A stretch of DNA of 64,000 nt from Pseudotabrizicola sp051200875 (GTDB lineage: Bacteria; Pseudomonadota; Alphaproteobacteria; Rhodobacterales; Rhodobacteraceae). The notes below the pieces were generated by a model. The model was not told where the DNA came from. It ran no database searches and was given only the letters and a program-made list of their open reading frames with translations. Every line of letters begins with the position of its first letter. Positions within the stretch are counted from its first letter, which is position 1. The position numbers were made by a program, and so were the translations under genes. Below are positions 1 to 8,260 of this stretch, one piece after another. The stretch spans positions 1 to 64,000 of the forward strand of contig NZ_CP195192.1 of NCBI RefSeq assembly GCF_051200875.1. Direction: 5' to 3'.

Positions 1-939
1 CTCAGCCCGCGCTCTGTTCGCTTTGCAGCCGACGCCTTTCTGTTCCTGCTGAAACGCCGCTATGTCCGCCGACGAGAACAGACTGACCTGCGGGCTGTCC
101 CCTTCGCGAAGGTTGTGCCTCATCTCCAATTCTTGCTTCTCGACCTTCTCCTGAACGTCGCGGAAAACCTCCAAACCGGACGGGCTGTGCGTCCCGAGTA
201 TGAGGCGCATCTTCACCCGGTCGCGCCTTGGTACCATGATCGAAAAATCTGGCAGGTATGACGCCACCTTGTTTGCGCGCATTGCGGCTTTCATCAAGTG
301 CAGCATCTTCCGCTCGTTGCTCCACTCGGCTGGCAGGCGCGCAAATTCGTCAGCCCATTGGGCATCGGCGAGGAACCGAGCGAACGACGCTGCCACCTCG
401 TGATACTCGGCATGTCGGTTGATGTGGTCCGACATGAAATTCAGCATGAACTCGCCGTTCTGTTCGCGCAGAAAGCGAAACACCTCCTCGTTGCGGATGT
501 TCCATCCGGTCGGGTCGATGAAGGTGAACGTGAAGCCATCGGTCAGTTTGGTGGCAATGGCGTTGAGGTTGTCTTCGAATGCGCCTTCGAAAACATGTAT
601 CTCGAACCGCCCCTTAGAAGCGGCGTATTCCCGAAGGCGCGCAACCGCCTCTGGGCGCTGTTCGCAAAAGCAGAAGCGTATTTTCAACCCACCTACACCG
701 CGCTTCCCAAGATCAGCGCGAACGGCTTCCAGTGTGTTGATTGCCTGATCGAAAGAGGCGTCTGAATATTTGGCGTCATCCGACACGCGCCACGGTCCAG
801 CGAAGGCATCTACAAAATTGAATGTCGGAGAATGGCCTTGCAGCGTCTTGTAGGCCGCCGCTTGGAGGTATTTCGTCAGGAACTGGTGCTTTATAAAAGA
901 TTGTTCGCGGTCACGGTAAAGGTCTAAATCTGCTGCCAT
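1..939 (-). CDS. tcmP: Three-Cys-motif partner protein TcmP (3' end outside window)
   Basis: The frame is open from an ATG at 939 to the window edge, giving 313 residues with no stop, so the C-terminus is missing. The N-terminus reads MAADLDLYRDREQSFIKHQF, followed by a nucleotide-binding-like stretch (FNFVDAFAGPW, about residues 40-50) and later FTFIDPTGWN. This pattern is typical of the TcmP family, which is encoded next to three-Cys-motif (Gp37/Gp68, DUF5131) proteins. The start lies 12 bp after the stop of the DUF5131 gene, so the two form one transcript. The biochemical role of the family is not established; mobile-element or defence roles have been proposed. Family assignment is fairly sure and function is open. 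Confidence 0.8.
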   Translation of the reverse strand, partial: MAADLDLYRDREQSFIKHQFLTKYLQAAAYKTLQGHSPTFNFVDAFAGPWRVSDDAKYSDASFDQAINTLEAVRADLGKRGVGGLKIRFCFCEQRPEAVARLREYAASKGRFEIHVFEGAFEDNLNAIATKLTDGFTFTFIDPTGWNIRNEEVFRFLREQNGEFMLNFMSDHINRHAEYHEVAASFARFLADAQWADEFARLPAEWSNERKMLHLMKAAMRANKVASYLPDFSIMVPRRDRVKMRLILGTHSPSGLEVFRDVQEKVEKQELEMRHNLREGDSPQVSLFSSADIAAFQQEQKGVGCKANRARAE

Positions 940-951
940 TCGTATCTTTCG

Positions 952-1707
952 CTACTGCAATTCCGCTATGATCGCCTTGGGTACGATCTCCCACGGGAAA
1001 CCGTTCCATTCTTCACCTTCAAGCAGACGACCACCGGATTTCGGACGCGCACCGCCCCACTGTTTGAAGAAGAACGCCACGTCGTATCGCTCGCAGGCCA
1101 CACGCAATTCGGTCGCCCACGCCGCTTCCATAGGACGCGCGCCAGGACCGCTTTCGCCGCCGACAATCGCCCAAGCCACGCCGGTTAAGTCAACCTCGCC
1201 AATCGGACCGAGCAGAGGCTCGAATGAGATGAAGCGCGCGTCAGAGTTAATCTGCCGAAGGTGTTCGATCCGCCCTTTGTGGGCGGCATCCTCGACAGAC
1301 ACGCCCAGCCAGATATGTGACGGCACTCGCCCACTGTCGTAGCGGCGGCGCACATAGTTGCGCATTAGCGACGACCGTTTGGTAAGCACCTGATACACGT
1401 GCCAGTCTGCAGCTTCCATCGCATCGAACACGCTGTCGATGAACTCGCGCGGAATGTCCTTGTTGAAAAGGTCGCTCATCGAGTTGACGAAGATCATGCG
1501 CGGCTTCTTCCACTGGGCTGGCTGTGCCAGCCGCGCAGGCCAAAGCCGCAAGTCGAAGCCCTGTTCGTAAGGATGCCCTGCAGTGCCGCGCCAGCGTTCT
1601 GCAAACCTTTCCGCGTAACAGTGGTCACAGCCAGGACCGACCTTCGTGCATCCCGTGACGGGATTCCACGTCGCGTCTGTCCATTCGATCTCAGATCTCT
1701 GTGCCAT
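952..1707 (-). CDS. DUF5131 / phage Gp37-Gp68 family three-Cys-motif protein
   Basis: A 251-residue protein opening MAQRSEIEWTDATWNPVTGC. Three cysteines (about 20, 27 and 30, ending CDHCYAERF) form a cluster resembling a radical-SAM iron-sulphur site. Other family marks are QVLTKRS near 105-112 and a VGGESGPGARP segment near 182-192. ATG 1707 is chosen over an upstream ATG at 1836 because homologous proteins begin at MAQRSEIEW and the extra 43 residues look non-coding. It is paired with TcmP just downstream. An inverted repeat ACAGT-N7-ACTGT lies at 1736-1752, 29 bp ahead of the start, and could be an operator. The substrate is unknown. Confidence 0.85.
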   Translation of the reverse strand: MAQRSEIEWTDATWNPVTGCTKVGPGCDHCYAERFAERWRGTAGHPYEQGFDLRLWPARLAQPAQWKKPRMIFVNSMSDLFNKDIPREFIDSVFDAMEAADWHVYQVLTKRSSLMRNYVRRRYDSGRVPSHIWLGVSVEDAAHKGRIEHLRQINSDARFISFEPLLGPIGEVDLTGVAWAIVGGESGPGARPMEAAWATELRVACERYDVAFFFKQWGGARPKSGGRLLEGEEWNGFPWEIVPKAIIAELQ

Positions 1708-1910
1708 GGTCGCCTCGATTTTCTTTGTAATATTAACAGTTTTCGCGACTGTAAGGAATCCCCCGCTATCGCGCAGCCTCGGAAGCGGACGCATCTGCTT
1801 CCGCCTGAACTCGCCGGGGGTCATTGCGAACGTCAACTACGGGGAGGCGCACAGCAGCGCAAAACGTGGAGTGCAAGGTCAGCTCAGGGCCGATCGCGTA
1901 GGTCAAGCCT

Positions 1911-2231
1911 TTAACTGATGGCGAGGTCGCTCGCGGTCTTTCCCGCCGCCAACGCCTCCACGAACCACTGCGGCTTGCGTCCCCGGCCGGACCAGGTGAG
2001 CGACGGATTCTCAGGGTGCCGGTATTTCGCCGCTGCTGGCGCTCGCGTGGATTTCGTCTCGGTGCCGAAGAGTTCGGGCAAGGAGTAGCCCAGATCACGG
2101 GCGAAGGCTTCCACCTTGGCGCGGGCTTCCGCCTTCTGCCGATCCTCGAATGTGGCAATCGCTTTGGCGACGTCCTTCTGCATCTTCTTCAGCTCGCCGA
2201 GCGACAGTGCCTCGAGATCGTAATCAGCCAT
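1911..2231 (-). CDS. H-NS family nucleoid protein (HvrA-like)
   Basis: A 106-residue protein. The first 45 residues are helical and charged, as in the H-NS dimerisation region. Residues 69-90 carry the C-terminal DNA-binding motif of alphaproteobacterial H-NS proteins (KYRHPENPSLTW, then SGRGRKPQW). Members bind AT-rich DNA and silence or modulate transcription; HvrA of Rhodobacter is the best-known relative. ATG 2231 is used because the 25 residues further upstream do not look like protein. On a mobile element such a protein may mask incoming genes from the host network, which is inference. Confidence 0.9.
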   Translation of the reverse strand: MADYDLEALSLGELKKMQKDVAKAIATFEDRQKAEARAKVEAFARDLGYSLPELFGTETKSTRAPAAAKYRHPENPSLTWSGRGRKPQWFVEALAAGKTASDLAIS

Positions 2232-2655
2232 TGATGCGTTCCGTGTCCTGAATGTCCCTTTATCGATAGCCCGTCGCGGCAGGGCGCCGCAACTCCCGGA
2301 AGGCAAGGTCAGGGTGGCGACGGATGGTGATCGCCGTCGTTGCCGCCAGGGAGGTGCTGAACTGGGGGTCAGGCTGTCCCGATTGGCCGGGTGACAGGGC
2401 CTGGCATGGGCTCCCCGCGCATCTCTGTCTTCTGGGCCATCCCTTCGACTGACAATCCCCTAATCCCGTTCGGTCTCCTGCGCGCAACCCCGCGTCAGTC
2501 CGGGCCGTGTTGCCCCTTTGGGGCTGCCCGCTCCACCCCGGTCCTCTGGGGGTTTCCGGCGTCCGTTCCGTCCACCGTGCACGCGTCACCCGACGGGCTT
2601 TTTCTGGGTCTTGTCGAAGGGACGGTCCCGAAGACAGGACACACAGGAGCTTACC
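2232..2655. promoter_or_regulatory. Divergent intergenic region between H-NS-like gene and ssb
   Basis: These 424 bp separate two divergent genes and should hold both promoters. No convincing coding frame, strong inverted repeat or consensus promoter was recognised. Short frames run through it in all phases but have no family resemblance. The ssb ribosome binding site (caggag, 2644-2649) sits at its right end. Confidence 0.4.
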
Positions 2656-3060
2656 ATGCAGAACATCGTCATCCTCGCCGGCAACATCGGTCAGACCCCC
2701 GAAGTCCGCACCACCCAGAGCGGCACCAAGATCACCAACTTCAGCCTCGCCACCTCCCGTCCCCGCCTCTCGGAAGGTCGCGTCCTGCGCGACGAGAACG
2801 GCTACCGGGTCATGGACACGGAATGGCACCGCATCACCTGCTTCAATGGTCTCGGCAAGACAATCGCCGAGCACTGCGAAAAGGGGATGAAGGTCCTCGT
2901 CCACGGCCGCATCCACTACACCAAGTGGATCGACAGCATGGGGAACGACCGCTACGGCTGCGAGATCATCGCCGAGAAGGTCGACTTCCTCAGCCGCCCG
3001 AAGTCGGCCGAGAACGAAAACCCCGAGCTGGTCGACCGCGACGACGAGATCCCGTTCTGA
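2656..3060 (+). CDS. ssb: Single-stranded DNA-binding protein
   Basis: A 134-residue SSB. The OB fold covers about residues 1-105 (MQNIVILAGNIGQTPEVR at the start, HRITCFNGLGKTIAEHCEKG in the middle), and the protein ends in the acidic tip DDEIPF used to recruit partner proteins. It is shorter than typical chromosomal SSB (about 160-180 residues), with a short linker, as is common for plasmid and integrative-element copies. The ATG at 2656 is preceded by caggag. It probably coats the single strand made during conjugative transfer or replication of the element. A strong terminator follows. Confidence 0.95.
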   Translation: MQNIVILAGNIGQTPEVRTTQSGTKITNFSLATSRPRLSEGRVLRDENGYRVMDTEWHRITCFNGLGKTIAEHCEKGMKVLVHGRIHYTKWIDSMGNDRYGCEIIAEKVDFLSRPKSAENENPELVDRDDEIPF

Positions 3061-3080
3061 GGAACGGGATCTCCTTATGA

Positions 3081-3106
3081 CCCGGCGGGGAAGCCCGCCG
3101 GGTTTG
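3081..3106. terminator. Rho-independent terminator after ssb
   Basis: A perfect 9-bp GC stem (cccggcggg at 3081-3089, cccgccggg at 3094-3102) closes a 4-nt loop and is followed by ttt. It lies 20 bp after the ssb stop and also just beyond the end of the convergent GNAT gene (3152), so it may serve both directions, though the T-run favours the plus strand. Confidence 0.8.
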
Positions 3107-3151
3107 GCGTGTCATCGTTGTGGGGATTCTTCCGTCTCGCGTTCCCGCAGT

Positions 3152-3619
3152 TCAAGTGGCCTGCTTCACCAACGATTTCGTCATAAACTGGCTCTCGGAC
3201 GATGGCAGATGATCGCCAAAGGCTTCACAGCGGGTGAAGCCACGCTTTGCATAGAGCCGGTGCGCAACGGAGAGCGTAACCCCAGTCTCCAGCTTTAGCT
3301 CTTCGAACCCCGCAGCTTTGGCAAATGCCTCGGCATGGGCGACGAGCTGATCGGCAGTACCCTGCCTTCGGGATTCAGGAGCGACGTAGAGTTTCTTCAG
3401 TTCCGCGAACGCGCCGCTCAGGAACAGCGCACAGCATCCGACGGCGCGCCCCTCGGCCCGAGCCACGAACACATGGACCCCATCGGTTTGAAGCGACTCA
3501 ATCGAGATTGGGACTTGCCGCTTGGCGGGAAATAGCCCCTGCATCGCCGTGTGACCGGACAAGAGAAGCTCTCGCACATCCGGGTGTCGAGGATCGGCCA
3601 GTTCTGCGTGGATCACCAT
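3152..3619 (-). CDS. GNAT family N-acetyltransferase
   Basis: A 155-residue protein with the acetyl-CoA-binding motif A around residues 75-95 (KKLYVAPESRRQGTADQL) and the C-terminal YAKRGF motif. These mark a Gcn5-related acetyltransferase of the broad-range small-molecule or protein type. It is the last gene of a four-gene minus-strand unit (arsR, permease, usp, GNAT) and starts 9 bp after the usp stop. If the permease exports a metalloid or metal, acetylation could be part of resistance, but that is speculation. The substrate cannot be read from the sequence. Confidence 0.85.
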   Translation of the reverse strand: MVIHAELADPRHPDVRELLLSGHTAMQGLFPAKRQVPISIESLQTDGVHVFVARAEGRAVGCCALFLSGAFAELKKLYVAPESRRQGTADQLVAHAEAFAKAAGFEELKLETGVTLSVAHRLYAKRGFTRCEAFGDHLPSSESQFMTKSLVKQAT

Positions 3620-3628
3620 GCTCTTAAC

Positions 3629-4084
3629 CTAGCAGCAGTAGGAAAGAATGGGGTGCGACGTACGATTTGCGATTTCTTGCGCGACGGATCCGAGCACTGC
3701 GCGGCGAAGGCCGGAATGGCGGTGCCGACCGATGGCAATCGCATCCGCCCCGATCTCATCCGCGACAGCGATCAGCGTTTCTGCCACCTTGCCGGTTCGA
3801 ACCAGACGCGCCGCGCCCGTGTAGCCTTTGGCGGACGCCTTGGTCAGTGCGATGGACAGGCAGCGCTCGGCGGCCTCGGGCAGAAGCGGGACAGGTTCCT
3901 CGCCAAGGCCTTCGACCTGCATGTATCCGACTAGCGCCGGATCAGGTGTTGCCGCCCGGGCCACCGCGACAAAGGTCAACCGCGCGCCCAGGGCGCGGGC
4001 CAGATCGGCCGCGCGCTCGGCCGCGACGCATGCCGGGGCCGAGCCATCGACGCCGCAGAGGATATGGGTGATCCCGCCACTCAT
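3629..4084 (-). CDS. Universal stress protein UspA family
   Basis: A 151-residue single-domain USP. It opens with the beta-strand/loop ILCGVDGSAPA (residues 8-18) and ends with a glycine-rich nucleotide-site region (AIGRHRHSGLRRAVLGSVA) and HPIL. The spacing of glycines differs from the classical ATP-binding motif, so nucleotide binding is uncertain. The ATG at 4084 overlaps the stop of the permease by 4 bp (ATGA), implying translational coupling. The 143 residues upstream in the same frame are the shadow of the permease. Confidence 0.9.
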   Translation of the reverse strand: MSGGITHILCGVDGSAPACVAAERAADLARALGARLTFVAVARAATPDPALVGYMQVEGLGEEPVPLLPEAAERCLSIALTKASAKGYTGAARLVRTGKVAETLIAVADEIGADAIAIGRHRHSGLRRAVLGSVAQEIANRTSHPILSYCC

Positions 4085-5130
4085 GACAGCCAGGCCTGAT
4101 AGAGAAGCCCGCTTGACAGCGAGCCGATCAGGGCAAAGGCGATGTAGAGCGCAAAGACCGGCCGCTTCACCAGCGCGAAGACCGCGATAGCGGCGGGCAG
4201 CGAGGTGACACCGCCAGCAACGAGGAAGGCAAGCCCTGCACCCGGCGCCATCCCCTGCTCGATCAGGCCAGACACCAGCGGCAGCGCCGCGTAGCCGTTC
4301 AGATAGGCCGGAACACCCACCAGCGTTGCCGTCAGGACCGGGGCAAACCCTTCGCCACCCAGGGCCGAGGCAACCCAGTCCGCCGGGACATAGGCCAGCA
4401 TCAGGCTTTCGAGCAGAAAGGCCAGAGTCAGCCATTTCAGCAGGAACAGGGTTGACGACAGCGCTTCCTTGCGGAACTTCGCGCGCCGCGCCGGTTCTTG
4501 CCAGAAGCGCCACGCGACCTTCCCGGGCCTGCGCACCGCCGACGCCCCGCAGCCGCCATTGCCGACGCCCGGGCGCAATGGGTCGGACAGGTTCCCTGCC
4601 CGCGACAGGGCAAAGGTGACATAGCCGCCGAACACCCCAAGCCCGATGGCCGCCAAGGTCTTGGCGATGGCAAACTCGGCGCCCAGAAGGCCCGATGTCA
4701 GCACGAACATCGAGGGATCGATGACGGGCGAGGCAAGCCAGAAGGCCATGACCGCCGACAAGGGCACGCCCATGGACAAGAGCGCCGCGATCAGCGGGAT
4801 CACGCCGCAGGAACAGAAGGGCGACAGCGCGCCAAAGGCCGCCGCGACCGCGATCATCGTCAGGGGTGATCCGGCAAAGACCCGGGCGATCAGGTTGTCA
4901 GCCCCGCTGGCCGTGGCATAGGCCGCGACCGCAATCGACAGGGCAAGGAACGGCGCTGTGTCGATCAGGGCCCCGGCCACGAACCGGCTGCTGGTCAGCG
5001 CCTGCCCCGGGGCAAGGACGAAGACGACGAGCAGGATCGCCAGACTGACAAGCCAGACGCGGTGGCGCGAGGCGAACCGGCGGATCGTGTCGCCGATGCT
5101 TGGTTCGGGGGTAGCTGATAGATCCAACAT
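4081..5130 (-). CDS. ArsP-like permease (DUF318 family)
   Basis: A 349-residue membrane protein with about eight hydrophobic segments in two bundles, separated by a charged, glycine-rich cytoplasmic loop near residues 190-225. The signature SPFCSCGVIPL (about residues 103-113) is the conserved cysteine motif of the DUF318/UPF0718 permeases, which include the methylarsenite exporter ArsP and the SO_0444-type metal exporters. It is preceded by an ArsR regulator with a C-terminal Cys-Cys pair, so metalloid or soft-metal efflux is the likely role. The exact ion cannot be decided. The gap to arsR is 42 bp and it overlaps usp by 4 bp. Confidence 0.85.
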   Translation of the reverse strand: MLDLSATPEPSIGDTIRRFASRHRVWLVSLAILLVVFVLAPGQALTSSRFVAGALIDTAPFLALSIAVAAYATASGADNLIARVFAGSPLTMIAVAAAFGALSPFCSCGVIPLIAALLSMGVPLSAVMAFWLASPVIDPSMFVLTSGLLGAEFAIAKTLAAIGLGVFGGYVTFALSRAGNLSDPLRPGVGNGGCGASAVRRPGKVAWRFWQEPARRAKFRKEALSSTLFLLKWLTLAFLLESLMLAYVPADWVASALGGEGFAPVLTATLVGVPAYLNGYAALPLVSGLIEQGMAPGAGLAFLVAGGVTSLPAAIAVFALVKRPVFALYIAFALIGSLSSGLLYQAWLS

Positions 5131-5172
5131 AGCGACTACTCCGGTTTTATGGTTATGATGATCAAAAAAGGG

Positions 5173-5493
5173 TCAGGCGGCATCCGTCCGGCGCTGCACC
5201 CCGGAACAGCATTCTTCTTGCAGGTAGGCGGTGATCCTTGCCATGGCCGCAAAGTCCGGTCGGTTGATGACTTCCCGCCCCTGCCTCTCCTGGATTACCA
5301 GACCGGACTGGACCAGCATTCGAAGGTGATGCGCCAACGTCGAGGCCGGAAGGCCCAACTCCTCCACCAACTGCCCCACGCTCAGCCCGGTATCCCCGGC
5401 GCGCACGAGCAGCCGATAGACCCCAAGGCGCGCTTCATGCCCCAAAGAGGCAAGCGCTTGTGCGATGGCTTTGGCGTGCGCAGCATTCGTCAT
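5173..5493 (-). CDS. ArsR-family winged-helix regulator
   Basis: A 106-residue repressor. The winged helix spans about residues 10-85, with recognition helix ELGLPASTLAHHLRML and wing LVIQERQGREV. The C-terminal EECCSG puts a Cys-Cys pair near residues 95-98, a possible site for As(III) or another thiophilic metal. The start at 5493 is preferred to one 26 residues upstream because the extension runs through an operator-like palindrome (5506-5521). It heads the permease-usp-GNAT unit and probably represses it. Confidence 0.9.
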   Translation of the reverse strand: MTNAAHAKAIAQALASLGHEARLGVYRLLVRAGDTGLSVGQLVEELGLPASTLAHHLRMLVQSGLVIQERQGREVINRPDFAAMARITAYLQEECCSGVQRRTDAA

Positions 5494-5505
5494 GCGGCCT
5501 AAAAT

Positions 5506-5521
5506 AACTATATTGCTAGTT
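5506..5521. promoter_or_regulatory. Palindrome AACTA-N6-TAGTT upstream of arsR
   Basis: A perfect 5-bp inverted repeat (AACTA, tattgc, TAGTT) lies 13 bp upstream of the arsR start, in an AT-rich patch within otherwise GC-rich DNA. Position and symmetry fit an autoregulatory ArsR operator. The link to ArsR is inference. Confidence 0.55.
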
Positions 5522-5762
5522 TTGTAAAGAGGAATCAGAAAGGGTGCTGAGCATCCAGGGTCCTGCAACAAAGTTATGGAATTGAAACCAAAGCGCTGCG
5601 TCGGCGCTGACGCTCTACAGGCTACAAAACGAACGGGATCACGCCCTTTGCGCTACCTAGACCGGACGTCATCGTATCAGAGAGTGAGAGGAGTGCCGGT
5701 TTCCCGGTGACGGGTTGAGGGCTGGGAGAGTGGCTCCCGGCGCCCGTCGCGGGAGTTAGCTG

Positions 5763-6962
5763 ATGGGCGTTGTGGAAGTTCTGGATCGGGTCGCACCGGC
5801 ACGGGCCGGTGGCTGGAAAGTGGATGTGAGCCGGGGTGAGCGGAACGGGCGGGTATCGTCCGAATGGTTCAACCGGCCCGATGACGAGCGGTATCTGTCG
5901 CTCGACGATCTCTGGGCCAATGTGAAAGGCCGGTCCGAGCGCAGCCGCAGCCGGGTGGTGCAGACGGCGGACATCCGCGTCGAGGCCGCGCGCGACAACC
6001 CCGAGCGGTTGCACCTGATGCTGCCGAAAGCGCATGAGCCGGTCGCGCCCACGCACTGGGCTTTTGGCCAGCTTGCCAGCATCGTCGGTGCCCCGGCGTC
6101 CTACCTGCGGCAACTGCCCGCGCCGCTGGCGGGGATCAACCTGCAATACGGCCTGACCAACCACCGCGCCGAGCAGGTGAAGACCTTCGAGACGGAAGAT
6201 GGCCGCACGGAACTGCGCGCGGTGACCGGCCCGGACTACGGCCGCATTCATGACCATGAACTGGTCGAGGCGGTGCAGTGCATCGCGGGCAATGGCACCG
6301 GCGACACGCGCTGGAAGGTGCCGGGTGTGCTTGACTGGTCGACTGGGGTCTATAACCCCGACGTCGAGATCAGCCGCGACACGACCACGCTCTATGCGTC
6401 TGACCGCGATGTCTTCCTGTTCCTGGTCGACGATCGCAACCCTATCGAGGCGGGACGGCTGCCTGACGGCTCCACCGATCTCTACTTCCGGGGCTTCTAC
6501 TGCTGGAACTCCGAGGTGGGCGCGAAAACCCTCGGCATGGCGAGCTTCTACCTGCGAGCAGTGTGCCAGAACCGCAATCTGTGGGGCGTCGAGGATTTCC
6601 AGGAGATCAAGATCCGCCACTCGAAATACGCCGCGTCGCGCTTCGCACATGAGGCGGCGCCGGCGCTGACGCGGTTTGCAAATTCCTCGCCGCAGGGCTT
6701 CGTGAATGGCATCAAGGCGGCGCGACAGCAGATCGTGGCGCGCAGCGATGAGGACCGTGCAGATTTCCTGCGTAAGCGCGGTTTCTCGAAAGCCGAATCC
6801 GGCAAGATCATCGAGAAGGTGCTGATGGAAGAGGGCCGCCCGCCCGAGAGCATCTTCGACTTCGTGCAGGGCATCACGCGGCTTGCGCGCGACAAGACCC
6901 AGCAGGATGCCCGCCTCGACATGGAAGGGCGCGCCAAGAAGCTCCTCGACCGGGTCGCCTAA
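5763..6962 (+). CDS. DUF932 domain-containing protein
   Basis: A 399-residue soluble protein of the DUF932 (phage/plasmid-like TIGR03299) family. Characteristic segments are THWAFGQLASIVGAPASYLRQ (starting near residue 99), a YGRIHDHEL region and DVFLFLVDD. DUF932 genes recur on plasmids, integrative elements and phages, but the activity is unknown. The start follows a clear ribosome binding site (gggag, 5751-5755). It is the first of a series of element genes on the plus strand and is followed by a hairpin at 6979-7008. Confidence 0.85.
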   Translation: MGVVEVLDRVAPARAGGWKVDVSRGERNGRVSSEWFNRPDDERYLSLDDLWANVKGRSERSRSRVVQTADIRVEAARDNPERLHLMLPKAHEPVAPTHWAFGQLASIVGAPASYLRQLPAPLAGINLQYGLTNHRAEQVKTFETEDGRTELRAVTGPDYGRIHDHELVEAVQCIAGNGTGDTRWKVPGVLDWSTGVYNPDVEISRDTTTLYASDRDVFLFLVDDRNPIEAGRLPDGSTDLYFRGFYCWNSEVGAKTLGMASFYLRAVCQNRNLWGVEDFQEIKIRHSKYAASRFAHEAAPALTRFANSSPQGFVNGIKAARQQIVARSDEDRADFLRKRGFSKAESGKIIEKVLMEEGRPPESIFDFVQGITRLARDKTQQDARLDMEGRAKKLLDRVA

Positions 6963-6978
6963 CGCCGGGCCCGACAAC

Positions 6979-7020
6979 GCGACCGCCCTCGCGCGCGGCG
7001 GCGGTCGCACTTTCCCTTTC
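6979..7020 (+). terminator. Hairpin with T-rich tail after the DUF932 gene
   Basis: GCGACCGCC (6979-6987) and GGCGGTCGC (7000-7008) form a perfect 9-bp stem with a 12-nt loop, followed by actttcccttt. It lies 16 bp after the stop and may end or attenuate transcription before radC. Confidence 0.6.
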
Positions 7021-7091
7021 CACACGCACGCCACTGGCCCCGCCCCGAGAGGGCAGGGGGCTTCGGCCTGCGCATCTCAGCGAGAACCTTC

Positions 7092-7532
7092 ATGACCCCC
7101 CAGGAAGAAACCGTCATCCTCGAGGCCCGTGACATCCTCGGCCGCTACCTCAGCCAGAACCCGGTCATCGGCAGCTGGCATGCGCTGATGGACTACTGCG
7201 CGCTGACCGTCCGCGGGCCCATCGAGCGCTTCCACGTCCTCTATCTCGACCGCAAGAACCGCATCATCTCGGATGAGCTTCTCTCGACCGGTACGGTCGA
7301 CCATGTCCCGGTCTATCCGCGCGAGGTGATCAAGCGAGCGCTGATGCTGAACGCCAGCGCCCTGATCCTGATCCACAACCACCCTTCGGGCGATCCGACG
7401 CCGTCGGAGGCCGATCTCAGCATGACCAAGGAAATCCAGAAGGGCTGCAAGTACCTCGGGCTGACGCTGCACGACCACATCATCGTCGGCGCCGGGACAG
7501 AGCTAAGCCTGCGGGCCCTCGGCAAGCTCTGA
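7092..7532 (+). CDS. RadC-like JAB domain protein
   Basis: A 146-residue protein consisting almost only of the RadC JAB/MPN domain. The metal-site motif is intact: H95 and H97 in HNHPSGDP, and D108 in PTPSEAD. The N-terminal helix-hairpin-helix part of full-length RadC (about 220 residues) is reduced to roughly 35 residues. Short RadC copies are common on plasmids and genomic islands, often near anti-restriction or replication genes. Despite the name, a direct repair role is not established. A strong hairpin follows the gene. Confidence 0.9.
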   Translation: MTPQEETVILEARDILGRYLSQNPVIGSWHALMDYCALTVRGPIERFHVLYLDRKNRIISDELLSTGTVDHVPVYPREVIKRALMLNASALILIHNHPSGDPTPSEADLSMTKEIQKGCKYLGLTLHDHIIVGAGTELSLRALGKL

Positions 7533-7550
7533 AGGCCCATCGGACCCATC

Positions 7551-7590
7551 ACCGCCGCCCCTTCGAGGACGAGGGCGGCGGTTTGGTCTT
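7551..7590 (+). terminator. Rho-independent terminator after radC-like gene
   Basis: ACCGCCGCCC (7551-7560) pairs perfectly with GGGCGGCGGT (7573-7582) around a 12-nt loop, followed by ttggtctttt-like sequence. It lies 18 bp after the radC stop. Confidence 0.7.
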
Positions 7591-7640
7591 TGACGGATGA
7601 AGCGGGGAGAGAGGCTTCCCGCGCCGTCGGAGATTTCCCC

Positions 7641-8159
7641 ATGTTCGACTTGCCCCTGCCCATCCACCCGACCACCGGCCCGCGAGGCTTCTCGCCGGTT
7701 TTCGCTGTGGGCGATGCTGATCCCAACCACCCCTTTGCCCTGACCCTGTCGCGCCGCACGCCTGCGGATCTGATGTCGGGCCGGGCCGCGCCGTTGGTCC
7801 TCGCGCGCTTTGCGACGCTGGCCGATGCCATGCAGGGCGCGATCGACCATGCCGAGGGCATGGCCACGGATGCCACGCCCCAGCTTCTGGCGATACTCGA
7901 TCGCGACGAGCGCCTTGTGCTGGCCGGGGCCGACAGCGACCACGCTGTCGCCTGGTGCCACCCGGTCACGAGCGCGGCTGAAGCGCGGGGCGTCGTGACC
8001 GAGGCGAGCCAGCTGCGCGCGCAGGCCGGCCGCGCGACTGCCTGGGCCGAGCCGGATCTGGCGCAACGGCTGCGCCACCGCGCCGATCTTCTGGATGGGC
8101 GTCTCGTAGACCCGCTCTGGCGCGCCTTTGCCGCCCGGGCGCTGCAAGTCGCTGCCTGA
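7641..8159 (+). CDS. Hypothetical mobile-element protein
   Basis: A 172-residue soluble protein with no domain I recognise. It opens MFDLPLPIHPTTGPRGFSPV and is rich in alanine and acidic residues, with a helical second half. The start at 7641 is chosen because a GGAG (7629-7632) lies 8 nt ahead; an in-frame start 17 residues upstream overlaps that signal. It sits between the radC-like gene and a DUF6878-like gene in a run of same-strand element genes, each with its own leader. No function is proposed. Confidence 0.7.
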   Translation: MFDLPLPIHPTTGPRGFSPVFAVGDADPNHPFALTLSRRTPADLMSGRAAPLVLARFATLADAMQGAIDHAEGMATDATPQLLAILDRDERLVLAGADSDHAVAWCHPVTSAAEARGVVTEASQLRAQAGRATAWAEPDLAQRLRHRADLLDGRLVDPLWRAFAARALQVAA

Positions 8160-8260
8160 GGCTCGAGAGGCAGAGGAGGGCAGGGGGGATTTGGAGCTTG
8201 TCCGGGGGAGAGAGATCGCCCGGACCGGCTCCGATCCCTTAACCTTAGCGGAGACTCACG

